A stretch of DNA of 50,033 nt from assembly GCA_028712445.1 (NCBI GenBank), contig JAQTPY010000001.1, forward strand, positions 1 to 50,033. The letters are read 5' to 3'. Under the pieces are notes generated by a model. The model worked only from the letters and a program-made list of their open reading frames with translations. It was not told where the DNA came from and ran no database searches. A program made the translations under genes and the position numbers. The stretch is from Minisyncoccota bacterium. Its GTDB lineage: Bacteria; Patescibacteriota; Minisyncoccia; Minisyncoccales; RBG-13-42-11. This document shows, piece by piece, positions 9,388 through 18,725 of this stretch. How positions within the stretch are numbered: position 1 is the stretch's first letter; each line of letters begins with the position of its first letter.

Positions 9388-11235
9388 TTATTCTACAGTT
9401 ACACTCTTTGCAAGATTTCTTGGTTTATCTATTTCGCATCCCCTTAAAGCCGCCATGTGGTAGGCAAAAAGCTGCAGGGGAACCACAGAAACAATTGGCG
9501 TTAACATTTCCAGGGTCTTGGGAATATAAATTACATCGTCTGCAATTTTTTTGATATTTTCATTCCCCTCAGTGGCTATGACTACCACCTTCCCTTTCCT
9601 GCATCTTATCTGTTCAATACAGGAAACAACTTTGTCATAAACGCTGTCTGAGGGGCAGATTACAATTGAAGGAAAATTCTCATCTATTAAAGCAATGGGG
9701 CCGTGTTTCATTTCGCCTGCTCCGTATCCCTCAGCATGAATATATGAAATCTCTTTTAATTTCAAAGCTCCCTCAAGAGCCACTGGAAGATTATACTTTC
9801 TTCCTAAATAAAGGAAATTATCATAGTCTTTATATTTGCCAGCCAACTCCCTAACTCTATCATTTAAATTCAAAGTCTCTCTTACTAAACCAGGTAAACT
9901 CAAAATTTCTTTGGCTATCCTTTGGCCCATAACCAAAGAAAGACCTCTCTGCCTTCCTAAATAAAGAGACAGTAAAGCTAAAATCGTAACCTGGGAAGTA
10001 AAAGCTTTGGTGGAGGCCACTCCGATTTCAGGGCCGGCATGATTATATATCCCGACTCCGGACTCCCTGGCAATGGCCGATCCCACAGCATTGACTATCC
10101 CTAAAATCATAGCCCCTTTTTCTTTAGCTTCTTTTATCGCCCCCAAAGTGTCTGCTGTTTCCCCTGACTGAGAAACAGCAATGACCATTGTTTTCTTATC
10201 CAAAATTGGTTTTCTGTAACGGAACTCCGAAGCCAAATCTACTTCAACAGGCACTCCTCCATATTCCTCCAACATATATTTTCCGATCAATCCTGCGTAA
10301 TAGGCTGTTCCGCAAGCCACTATTTTTATTTTCTCCACCTCTCTCAATTTATCTTCAATGTATCTTATTCCTCCCAGCCTGGCTTTTCCTTCTTCAGCCA
10401 AAACCCTTCCTCTTATTGAATTGTTTATGCTTTCCGGCTGATCCAAAATTTCCTTTAACATGAAATGGGGATGCCCTCCTTTTTGAGCGTCCTCCATGTC
10501 CCATTCTATGTTTTCCGGCTTCTTCTGCTGAACATTGTATCCCTTGGTGATGGAAAAACTATTAGGGGATATGGAAACCATTTCTCCGTCATCCAAATAA
10601 ATGACTTTTTTTGTATGGGCTATCACTGCCGCAGGATCCGAGGCAACCAGGTATTCGTTTTCTCCTAAACCCACAAGCAGAGGGCTGCCGAGCTTTGCGG
10701 CAACCAACTTCTCAGGATCATCCTTTGAAATTACCACGAGCCCATAGGTTCCTTTAAGATAAGGCAGTGCTTTCCTGACAGCGTCTTCGAGATTTCCGGA
10801 AAAGAATTTTTCTATCATATGAGCTATCACCTCTGTGTCTGTGTCTGAAGAGAGCTTATGCCCCTCTTCTTCCAGTTTCTGCTTTAAAACATGGAAATTT
10901 TCGATAATGCCATTATGGGCAAGCCAAATTTTCCCTGCGCAGTCAGAATGGGGATGCGCATTAATTTCTGTCACCTCACCAGTAGTCGCCCAGCGGGTAT
11001 GAAGGATAATGGGGTTGGCTAAAACCGGCTTATTCCCGTTTCCATTAACTTTTTCTTCAAGCTTGGCAATCTTACCCACTGATTTCTGGCAAACTATTTC
11101 TTTTTTTTCTGCATCCCAAAAAGCAAAACCCGCAGAATCATAACCGCGGTATTCAAGACGCTTTAGGGCCTCTAGTCCTAATCTCAATGAATTAGGATTT
11201 CTTTCTTTAGATATATATCCTACAATTCCGCACAT
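9388..11235 (-). CDS. glmS: Glutamine--fructose-6-phosphate aminotransferase (isomerizing)
   Basis: MCGIVGYI, LHTRWATTGEVTEINAHPH, SQSGETADTLGAIKEAK, KPRNLAKSVTVE C-terminus. Confidence 0.97.
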   Translation of the reverse strand: MCGIVGYISKERNPNSLRLGLEALKRLEYRGYDSAGFAFWDAEKKEIVCQKSVGKIAKLEEKVNGNGNKPVLANPIILHTRWATTGEVTEINAHPHSDCAGKIWLAHNGIIENFHVLKQKLEEEGHKLSSDTDTEVIAHMIEKFFSGNLEDAVRKALPYLKGTYGLVVISKDDPEKLVAAKLGSPLLVGLGENEYLVASDPAAVIAHTKKVIYLDDGEMVSISPNSFSITKGYNVQQKKPENIEWDMEDAQKGGHPHFMLKEILDQPESINNSIRGRVLAEEGKARLGGIRYIEDKLREVEKIKIVACGTAYYAGLIGKYMLEEYGGVPVEVDLASEFRYRKPILDKKTMVIAVSQSGETADTLGAIKEAKEKGAMILGIVNAVGSAIARESGVGIYNHAGPEIGVASTKAFTSQVTILALLSLYLGRQRGLSLVMGQRIAKEILSLPGLVRETLNLNDRVRELAGKYKDYDNFLYLGRKYNLPVALEGALKLKEISYIHAEGYGAGEMKHGPIALIDENFPSIVICPSDSVYDKVVSCIEQIRCRKGKVVVIATEGNENIKKIADDVIYIPKTLEMLTPIVSVVPLQLFAYHMAALRGCEIDKPRNLAKSVTVE

Positions 11236-11241
11236 GTGGAA

Positions 11242-13653
11242 TTAAACAACAATATTGATCAGCTTATCGGGGACAAAGATAACCTTTTTGATTTCCTTGT
11301 CTTCTAGCCAATTCTTAACTTTTTCTGAAGAAATTGCAAGTTTTTTAGCTTCATCCTCCGAAATACCAAAAGGGACGATGATCTTATCTCTCATCTTTCC
11401 GTTAACCTGAACTATCAGCCCTATCTCTTTTTCCTGAATCATCTTTGGATCGAATTCTGGCCATTTTTGCTCAAAAATACTGCTTTTCTTCCCTAGTCTC
11501 TGCCAAAATTCCTCAGCCAAATGGGGAGCGAAAGGAGAAAGAAGCAAAAGCGCTCTCTCTAAAGAATCCTTTCCCGTTTCCTCTTTTTTATCTAAACCCA
11601 AATTAACAAATTCCATGAAACTGGAGATTATAGTGTTAAATTTCATCTGCTCCAAATCTTCCGTCACTTTTTTGTTCAGCTTATTTAATTCTCTCTGAAT
11701 CTCTTCTGAACTTTCTTTGTTCTTTGAGGTTTCCTCAAAAAGATTTGCGAATTTTTCAATAAATCTGTAAATGCCCCTTACCCCCTGAGTGTTCCAAGCT
11801 ATGGCCTGACCAAATGGACCCATGAACATTTCGTAAAGCCTCAAAGTATCAGCTCCATATTCATTGACCACCGTATCGGGGTTGATTACATTCCCGAAAG
11901 ATTTTGACATCTTTCTTCCGTCTTCAGCCAGCACCATGCCATGAGAAGTCCTCTTTTTATAAGGTTCTGACTGGGGAACAACGCCTATGTCGAATAAAAA
12001 CTTGTATATGAATCTTGAATAAAGAAGATGCAGAGTGGTATGCTCCATTCCTCCATTGTACCAATCAACCGGCATCCAGTATTCCAATTTCTTTTTGTCA
12101 GCCAGCTCCTTATCATTTTCAGGATCGCAATAGCGCATATAGTACCAATTTGATCCTGCCCAGTTGGGCATGGTGTCTGTCTCCCTTTTTGCTTCACCTC
12201 CGCACTTTGGACACTTTATCTTGACCCAGTTTTCAATGACAGATAAGGGAGACTCTCCTGTGCCTGTGGGCTGGTATTTTTCAACATAAGGAAGTTCTAT
12301 GGGTAACTCTTTTTCTGGAACAGGAACCATTCCGCATTTCTGACAATGAATAATAGGAATGGGCTCTCCCCAATAATGCTGGCGGGAAAAAACCCAGTCT
12401 CTCAGTTTGTAATGGACTTTCTTTCCTCCCAATCTCTTCTTCTGCAGCCATTCAGTAATTTTTTCAATTGCCTCCTTTGAAGATAACCCGTCAAATCGGC
12501 CTGAATTTTTTAAAACTCCGTAATCAACGAATGCTTCTTCTAAAATGTCTCCCCCTGAAACAACCTCCCTTATTCCAAGACCATATTTTTTAGCAAAATC
12601 ATAATCCCTGTAATCGTGGGCCGGGACCATCATGACAGCTCCTCCTCCATAGGAAGCCACAACATAATCTCCTATCCAAACAGGAACCTTCTCCCCATTG
12701 ACCGGATTTACACAATAAGAACCCGTGAAAACTCCTGTTTTCTCTTTTTCCTCCTCTTCTCTTTCAAAATCACTTTTCCTTTTGGCTTCCTCAATATACT
12801 TTTCTGCTTTTTTCTTGTTTTCCTGAGTTATCAGTTTTTCTGCCAAAGGACTTTCCGGGGCTAGAACGACTGCTGTGACACCGAAAAGAGTATCGGCTCT
12901 CGTGGTAAAAACTTTAATGGAATCTTCTGAATTCTCTATTTTAAAATCAATTTCCGCTCCGTAGCTTTTCCCTATCCAGTTTATCTGCTGAGTTTTCACT
13001 TTTTCTGGAAAATCAAGCTCTTTTAAATCTTCAATTAACCTGTCTGCATAAGCTGTGATTTTTATCATCCACTGCTTCAAATTTTTTTTCTCAGCCGGGG
13101 TCCCGCACCTTTCGCACTTTCCGCCGACAACTTCTTCATTGGCCAGCCCTATCTTGCAGGAGGGGCACCAATTAATGGGCATTTCAGACTGGTAAGCCAA
13201 ACCTTTTTCAAAAAGTTTTAAAAAAATCCACTGGGTCCATTTATAATATTTAGGATCAGTCGTATTAACTTCTCTGGACCAGTCAAAAGAAAACCCCATA
13301 CTCTTTAGTTGTCTTCTGAAGTTGAATATGTTCTTCTCTGTGGCCTGGCTGGGATGAATTCCTTTTTTAATGGCATAGTTTTCAGTAGGTAAGCCAAAAG
13401 CGTCCCAACCCATCGGGAAAAGAACATTGAATCCTTCCATCCTCTTTTTCCGGGAAATGGCGTCCAGGGCCGTGTAGCTCCTGACATGACCTACGTGCAG
13501 GCCATCCCCTGAAGGATAAGGAAACTCAACCAGAATGTATTTTTTAGGTCCCGCTGGCTTGCCATATGGAACGGGATCCTCTGCTTGATAGAGTCTCTTT
13601 TCTTCCCAATATTTCTGCCATTTTTCTTCTGTTTCCTTAGGATTATATGACAT
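11242..13653 (-). CDS. leuS: Leucyl-tRNA synthetase
   Basis: FPYPSGDGLHVGHVRSYTALD, MGWDAFGLPTENYAIK, KMSKSFGNVINPD. Confidence 0.97.
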   Translation of the reverse strand: MSYNPKETEEKWQKYWEEKRLYQAEDPVPYGKPAGPKKYILVEFPYPSGDGLHVGHVRSYTALDAISRKKRMEGFNVLFPMGWDAFGLPTENYAIKKGIHPSQATEKNIFNFRRQLKSMGFSFDWSREVNTTDPKYYKWTQWIFLKLFEKGLAYQSEMPINWCPSCKIGLANEEVVGGKCERCGTPAEKKNLKQWMIKITAYADRLIEDLKELDFPEKVKTQQINWIGKSYGAEIDFKIENSEDSIKVFTTRADTLFGVTAVVLAPESPLAEKLITQENKKKAEKYIEEAKRKSDFEREEEEKEKTGVFTGSYCVNPVNGEKVPVWIGDYVVASYGGGAVMMVPAHDYRDYDFAKKYGLGIREVVSGGDILEEAFVDYGVLKNSGRFDGLSSKEAIEKITEWLQKKRLGGKKVHYKLRDWVFSRQHYWGEPIPIIHCQKCGMVPVPEKELPIELPYVEKYQPTGTGESPLSVIENWVKIKCPKCGGEAKRETDTMPNWAGSNWYYMRYCDPENDKELADKKKLEYWMPVDWYNGGMEHTTLHLLYSRFIYKFLFDIGVVPQSEPYKKRTSHGMVLAEDGRKMSKSFGNVINPDTVVNEYGADTLRLYEMFMGPFGQAIAWNTQGVRGIYRFIEKFANLFEETSKNKESSEEIQRELNKLNKKVTEDLEQMKFNTIISSFMEFVNLGLDKKEETGKDSLERALLLLSPFAPHLAEEFWQRLGKKSSIFEQKWPEFDPKMIQEKEIGLIVQVNGKMRDKIIVPFGISEDEAKKLAISSEKVKNWLEDKEIKKVIFVPDKLINIVV

Positions 13654-13694
13654 AATAGATTCCTCATTTTATCTTTTTTTGAGCTATTTGGCAA

Positions 13695-13724
13695 TTAAAA
13701 AAGCAGCTATTGGGACAGCTGCTC
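13695..13724 (-). terminator. Intrinsic terminator downstream of purB-purE
   Basis: Minus strand agcagct-gtcccaat-agctgct-tttttt. Confidence 0.85.
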
Positions 13725-13747
13725 AGTGATCATGATTATTAATGTGC

Positions 13748-14284
13748 TTAACTTTGCATACAATTGATTTGAGGTTTCTCGGATTCGCTTTGGAAGTGGA
13801 GCCTGCAGAGATAATCTGAATGGCTCTTCTTTATTCTTTTGCTTTCTTCGTCCTCTCCCATCCCGAGAATCTGAGCTGAAATGAGGGCGGCGTTGTCAAA
13901 ACCCGACCTCCCAATTCCAGCCAGGATTACCGGACAACCCGCTGGCGACCGCGCAATGCCCAACATGGCGTCTATTGCGTCCGCGAACTCTTTTGTGGGT
14001 ATCGCCACTCCGATTACCGGCACGCGATATTTGGTTTCTGCGGCGATACTTCCAGGCAGCCTGCCCGACATGCCGGCAGCCCCGATAAAAACTTTTACTC
14101 CATCCGCACGAGCTTGGGCACAGTAACCTCGAAGAATACCGGGATTGCGGTCAGCTGAAATGACTGAAACTTTGTAGCTTATCTGACAGGCCTTCAGAAT
14201 ATTGAAAACCTTTGACTTCTCCAATAAGGGACGGTCAGAGTCGCTTCCGATTATTATGGCAGCTAAATAACTTCTATCTGACAT
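13748..14284 (-). CDS. PurE-like (N5-CAIR mutase family) protein with altered active-site motif
   Basis: IIIGSDSDRPLLEKS, SADRNP, GAAGMSGRLPGSIAAET, NAALISAQIL. Confidence 0.85.
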   Translation of the reverse strand: MSDRSYLAAIIIGSDSDRPLLEKSKVFNILKACQISYKVSVISADRNPGILRGYCAQARADGVKVFIGAAGMSGRLPGSIAAETKYRVPVIGVAIPTKEFADAIDAMLGIARSPAGCPVILAGIGRSGFDNAALISAQILGMGEDEESKRIKKSHSDYLCRLHFQSESEKPQINCMQS

Positions 14285-14293
14285 AAATACCTC

Positions 14294-15637
14294 CTAAATC
14301 TTTACTTTTTCCTCTTTGGCTACCGGAGCTTTAATTCCGAATCTGGCGAAGATGACCGGAATATTCTTGAGATAATGGTCGTAGTCAAAGCACCTCACTA
14401 TCTCTTCTGACGAAAGAAGATTGGTGACTCTGGGATCTGCCTCGAGAATCTTGATGAAATCTTCTTTCTTCTCCCAGGCCTCCAGAGCATCCTCCTTAGC
14501 TATCTTCCTTGCCTGTCGCCGGTCCATTCCTTTCTTGGTCAGGGCAATCATTACGTCTTCAGAAAAAATTGCCCCTTTGGTAATCTTAAGATTCTCCAGC
14601 ATCTTCTCGGTATCTACCCTCAGCCCCACCATTATTTCTGACATCAAGCAGAGGTTGTAATGGATGAACGCCGCAGTCAGGGGAATAATCACCCTTTCAT
14701 TGGCTGACTCATCTAAGCTCCGTTCGTGCCACTGAAGGCTCTGGTTCTCGCCGGCAACAATAGTGAAGACTCTTGGCAACCTGGCCAGAGAGCAGACCCT
14801 TTCTGATTTATTGGGATTGCGCTTAAAAGGCATGGCTGAGGAGCCGCCTTCTGCGGTAAAGGGTTCGCAGACTTCGCTGATTTCTGTCTGTTGAAGCAGC
14901 CTTATTTGGAGGGCGATTTTCTCTAGAGTGTTGCCTATGCCGGCCAGCGCCGTCAGCCATGCGTAATGGCGATCGCGGGCAACGATCTGATTTGAAATCC
15001 TTGCCGACCCTATTCCCAGCATCCTACAAACAATAACCTCGACTTGAGGATCAACGTTGCCGTAGTTGCCGGTTGCTCCGGAAATTTTGCCGACAAAAAA
15101 TCCGGCCTTTCTCTTCCTGAGATTCGAATATTGGCGCTGCAGCTCGTCGGCCCAGTTAAGGATCTTTAAACCGAATGTCATGGGTTCAGCGTGGATCCCG
15201 TGAGTCCGGCCCATCATCATAGCGTACACGTAGGTTGCGGCCATACTCCGAAGATTATTTACGAGATGTGCAAGTTCTTTTTCGATCAAAGCGTTCGATC
15301 TCTGCATCTGAACAGCTCTTGCCGTATCCCAGATATCAAAGGATGTAATGCCGCCGTGGATGAGAGCCGCTGCCTGCTCTGATATGGTCTTTTTGACCAC
15401 GTTGAGGAAGGAGACCATCTCTTGATCGTTTTTCTTATCTTCCTCATCGATCTCGGAAATGGTGAATTTGGCAGTGCGCTTGGCATCAGCCGCCACTCCC
15501 TGAGGAAACTGGCCGAGCATTTCCTGAGCCCTCATAATGAGGAGCTCTATTTCAAGCCAAATGGAGTATCTTGTTTGTCTGGTCCAGATCGCTCCCATCT
15601 CGGGTTTAATATATTTTTCCAATTCCAGTTCCAGCAT
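14294..15637 (-). CDS. purB: Adenylosuccinate lyase
   Basis: MGRTHGIHAEPMTFG, SGATGNYGNVDP, EGGSSAMPFKRNPNKSERV; SD aaggagg upstream. Confidence 0.95.
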   Translation of the reverse strand: MLELELEKYIKPEMGAIWTRQTRYSIWLEIELLIMRAQEMLGQFPQGVAADAKRTAKFTISEIDEEDKKNDQEMVSFLNVVKKTISEQAAALIHGGITSFDIWDTARAVQMQRSNALIEKELAHLVNNLRSMAATYVYAMMMGRTHGIHAEPMTFGLKILNWADELQRQYSNLRKRKAGFFVGKISGATGNYGNVDPQVEVIVCRMLGIGSARISNQIVARDRHYAWLTALAGIGNTLEKIALQIRLLQQTEISEVCEPFTAEGGSSAMPFKRNPNKSERVCSLARLPRVFTIVAGENQSLQWHERSLDESANERVIIPLTAAFIHYNLCLMSEIMVGLRVDTEKMLENLKITKGAIFSEDVMIALTKKGMDRRQARKIAKEDALEAWEKKEDFIKILEADPRVTNLLSSEEIVRCFDYDHYLKNIPVIFARFGIKAPVAKEEKVKI

Positions 15638-15683
15638 TTCAAAACCTCCTTGCTTTCAATATATTTTGACAAAGATCTAGTCC

Positions 15684-15710
15684 ATAGAAAAAGGAGGGAA
15701 ACCTCCTTTC
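15684..15710 (-). terminator. Intrinsic terminator downstream of mtnP-like gene
   Basis: Minus strand aaaggagg-tttc-cctccttt-ttct. Confidence 0.7.
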
Positions 15711-15748
15711 CTTTGAAGCTATCAAATTATTAGATTTTGTCAAAGCCG

Positions 15749-16549
15749 CTATGCTTCAGCTGATTCTAGAGATTTTGAGCAAGAGCAATTCCTCTGAGAG
15801 TTGATCTTAGACAATGAAGAATTCAATATTTTCTTTATCTTTTCTTGGTTTTCTCCCATGATCCTGGCCACCTCCTCGTAGGTGACAGGATGGTCTTTCC
15901 AGCAATCGTAATCTGTCACCATAGCCAAAGACAAATAGCATATTCCCAATTCTTTAGCTAACTGCGCTTCAGGAACCAAAGTCATTCCTATGACATCGGC
16001 AAAATTCATAAAAAACTTTGATTCAGCTTTGGTTGAGAAACGCGGCCCCTCAATGCAGGCATAGGTTCCTGATTCATGGGCAGGAATTTCCAGCTTCTTT
16101 GCTTCCTCAAAGAAAAGACTTCTTAATTCGGGACAAAAAGGGTCAGCTAAAGAAATATGAACTGCAGAATCATCATAAAAAGTATAATCTCTTTTTTTGG
16201 TGAAATCTATAGACTGATCACAAACGACGATGTTTCCTGGCTTGTATTCCTCCTTAAGTGACCCCACCGCACAGATTCCAATTATCCTTTCTACTCCCAA
16301 CTCCTTCAGTGCCCATATATTGGCTTTAGAATTAACCATATGAGGAGGAATCCCATGATTTGCTCCGTGACGAGATAAAAAAGCAATTTTCTGTCCGTTT
16401 AAATCGCTAATGCGAATAGGAGACGACGTGTCGCCAAAAGGCGTTTTAACCTTAATTTCGCCCACTTCTTTAAAGAAATTGGGGTCTTCCAGTCCGCTTC
16501 CTCCGATTATTGCAATTTTTGGGTTCAATCCCGAAGGATTATTTAGCAT
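15749..16549 (-). CDS. mtnP: S-methyl-5'-thioadenosine phosphorylase family protein
   Basis: IAIIGGSGLEDP, FLSRHGANHGIPPHMVNSKANIWALKELG, TYACIEGPRFSTKAE, VIGMTLVPEAQLAKELG. Confidence 0.93.
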   Translation of the reverse strand: MLNNPSGLNPKIAIIGGSGLEDPNFFKEVGEIKVKTPFGDTSSPIRISDLNGQKIAFLSRHGANHGIPPHMVNSKANIWALKELGVERIIGICAVGSLKEEYKPGNIVVCDQSIDFTKKRDYTFYDDSAVHISLADPFCPELRSLFFEEAKKLEIPAHESGTYACIEGPRFSTKAESKFFMNFADVIGMTLVPEAQLAKELGICYLSLAMVTDYDCWKDHPVTYEEVARIMGENQEKIKKILNSSLSKINSQRNCSCSKSLESAEA

Positions 16550-16601
16550 TAATTAAATATTATCTTTTTTCCTAAATTTGTAAATAGAGAAAGGCGTAAT
16601 C

Positions 16602-16629
16602 TTGACATTTTTAGAAAATAATGTAAAAC
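16602..16629 (+). promoter_or_regulatory. Sigma70-type promoter upstream of the IMPase-like gene
   Basis: TTGACA (16602-16607), 16-nt spacer, TAAAAC (16624-16629). Confidence 0.5.
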
Positions 16630-16675
16630 ATATTTAGTACCTTTCGAAATGCATAATGAAAATTTGGAGGTTAAA

Positions 16676-17857
16676 ATGATTGCGAATAAGGAACTCTCTG
16701 TTTATCTATTAGAGGCTACTTTCGAAGCTGAAAAGGCTTTATTGAAATCCCCCACTATAGTTTCCGAAAAAAATGGAAAAGATTTAGTCACTTCGTGGGA
16801 TCTGTCGATCCAAGCAGCTTTGCTTGACTATTTTGAAAGGCAAAGGATAAAAGTCTCCTTCTTGGGAGAGGAAGGCACATATTTGGATGAATGCCCGGAG
16901 ATCGTTTTGCTGGTTGATGAGATGGAGGGGAGCCAGAACGCGATCAACGCCTTGCCATTCGGAATCAATATAGCGGCTGCTCCCTATGGGCCACATCTGA
17001 AAGTCCAAGATTTAGTTGCTTCTGTCGTGGCGAACTTGCGAGACGGAAGAAAGTTTGTCGCAATAAAGGGCGAAGGATTCGGCACAATAGAGGGAAATAC
17101 AAGCGTAAGGAATCCTTTCAAAAAATCGACCGATATCTGGGAGGTCCCGCTTGGGTACATAACTTCTCCCCAACAGCTGAAAAAACAATTCGACGTCTAT
17201 AATTTATTTTCCTCTTTATTCGGACCCCAATATAGAAGCGTGGATTCCACTGGCACAAGGTTGGTGGAAATCACAAGCGCAAACATACGAGCTTATGCCG
17301 ATTATAGGGATGCGACAAAGCCCTGGGATGTATTACCGTCTTGGCTCATTCTTAAAGAAGGCGGGTTTATATGCACAGACATCCTCGGGTTCCATTTCGA
17401 GGAAGCGTCTCTGTGCATTGAAGGGAAGCTCAACATGAACGTGGGTAAGAACTTTCTTGCCACGCTAAGCAAAGACGATCATAAAAAAGTGACTGATGGA
17501 CTTATAAAAATGCGCCTTCTTAGAGCTTTTTTGGACGATATTGAATCCTCATGGTCGCTTTCTGAAAAATGGAGACAAATCACGATTAACATTTTGCCTA
17601 CATTCTTTTTGGATCCCATAAGGTCAGCGAACAATATCCTTAAAGGGCTTACGGACAAAACCCCCGAATTGGTTGGACACTATGTAGCCGAACTGTTCAC
17701 CGAAATCATTCGAGATAAAAAAGAATCTTACGGCTTTATCGAAGAAGCGGATTTATCCTCTTTCAAAAATACCGTAGAATCCTTTTTATGTTCGCTATCT
17801 CCAGACGAAAGATTGAACCGCGGATTCGAAGACAATATTAAACGCCCTTTCAACTAA
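16676..17857 (+). CDS. Divergent inositol-monophosphatase-superfamily protein with long C-terminal extension
   Basis: FLGEEG, LLVDEMEGSQNAIN, GTRLVEITSANIRAYADYRDATKPWDVLPSWLILKEGG. ATG at 16676 has ggagg upstream and is preferred over 16649. Confidence 0.7.
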   Translation: MIANKELSVYLLEATFEAEKALLKSPTIVSEKNGKDLVTSWDLSIQAALLDYFERQRIKVSFLGEEGTYLDECPEIVLLVDEMEGSQNAINALPFGINIAAAPYGPHLKVQDLVASVVANLRDGRKFVAIKGEGFGTIEGNTSVRNPFKKSTDIWEVPLGYITSPQQLKKQFDVYNLFSSLFGPQYRSVDSTGTRLVEITSANIRAYADYRDATKPWDVLPSWLILKEGGFICTDILGFHFEEASLCIEGKLNMNVGKNFLATLSKDDHKKVTDGLIKMRLLRAFLDDIESSWSLSEKWRQITINILPTFFLDPIRSANNILKGLTDKTPELVGHYVAELFTEIIRDKKESYGFIEEADLSSFKNTVESFLCSLSPDERLNRGFEDNIKRPFN

Positions 17858-17878
17858 TCTCCAGGGCGTTTTTTTTAT
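17841..17878 (+). terminator. Intrinsic terminator overlapping the gene end
   Basis: aacgccct-(ttcaacTAAtctcc)-agggcgtt-tttttt; stop codon in the loop. Confidence 0.9.
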
Positions 17879-17888
17879 TAAGAAATAA

Positions 17889-18725
17889 TTATATTCTGAA
17901 CAACTTCTTGGCGTTCTCGGTAGTTATTTTAGATATATCTTCGAAAGTAAGACCTTTTAATTTAGCTACTTTTTCAGCTACATATTTTACATACATGGGT
18001 TCATTCCTCTGAGTTTCCGCCATCGGTGGAGTCAAATAGGGGCAGTCTGTTTCCAGAACAATTCTGTCTTGAGGGATATTTTTGATTACCTCATCTAAAT
18101 TCATTTTGAAAATTATCCCGTTAAGCCCTATATAGAATCCTAATTCAATATATTTTTTAGCTTGCTCCAAACTTCCTGTAAAACAATGAATGACGCCAGT
18201 TAGTTTGTAGTTTTTAGTTTTTAGTTCATAGTTTAGAGTTTCAATAAGTTCTTCGTGAGCCATGCGGCAGTGAACAATCAAGGGCAGATTCAATTCCTGG
18301 CTCAATTCCAATTGGTTTAAGAAAGCTTTCTTTTGCTTGTCTTTAAATTGTTCTTGTTTTGTTTTTGATTTTGGCCTCCAGTAATAATCAAAACCGGTCT
18401 CTCCAATGGCCACCACTTTCTTTGATCTGGCCAATTCTTTGTATCTGCAGCAATCAAAACTTTCTTCAGTCGTTTTAAACTGAATCTCTTCGGGATCGTC
18501 TTTAATCTTGACCAATCCTGTTTCAAGGTGAACAGGATGTAAGCCGATGGCGGCGTAGACTCCTTCTGAATAATTTTCTGCCATTTCTACCGCTCTCTGG
18601 GAAGTAGTATATTGAGAACCAACATTAATCATCCAAACGCCGTTATCTAAAGTTCTTCTGATTACTTCTCTGCTGTCTTCCTTGTAAGCGTTGAAATTCA
18701 CATGAGCGTGGGTATCAATTAACAT
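17889..18725 (-). CDS. tatD: TatD-family deoxyribonuclease
   Basis: MLIDTHAHVNF, GETGFDYYW, LPLIVHCRMAHEE, GVIHCFTGS, LETDCPYLTP. Confidence 0.95.
   Translation of the reverse strand: MLIDTHAHVNFNAYKEDSREVIRRTLDNGVWMINVGSQYTTSQRAVEMAENYSEGVYAAIGLHPVHLETGLVKIKDDPEEIQFKTTEESFDCCRYKELARSKKVVAIGETGFDYYWRPKSKTKQEQFKDKQKKAFLNQLELSQELNLPLIVHCRMAHEELIETLNYELKTKNYKLTGVIHCFTGSLEQAKKYIELGFYIGLNGIIFKMNLDEVIKNIPQDRIVLETDCPYLTPPMAETQRNEPMYVKYVAEKVAKLKGLTFEDISKITTENAKKLFRI

Noticed and set aside
13653-16600. Horizontal transfer of the pur/mtnP block based on apparent composition difference
   Set aside because: Codon usage looks somewhat richer in GC by eye, but I could not compute it and no integrase or att-like repeats were seen.
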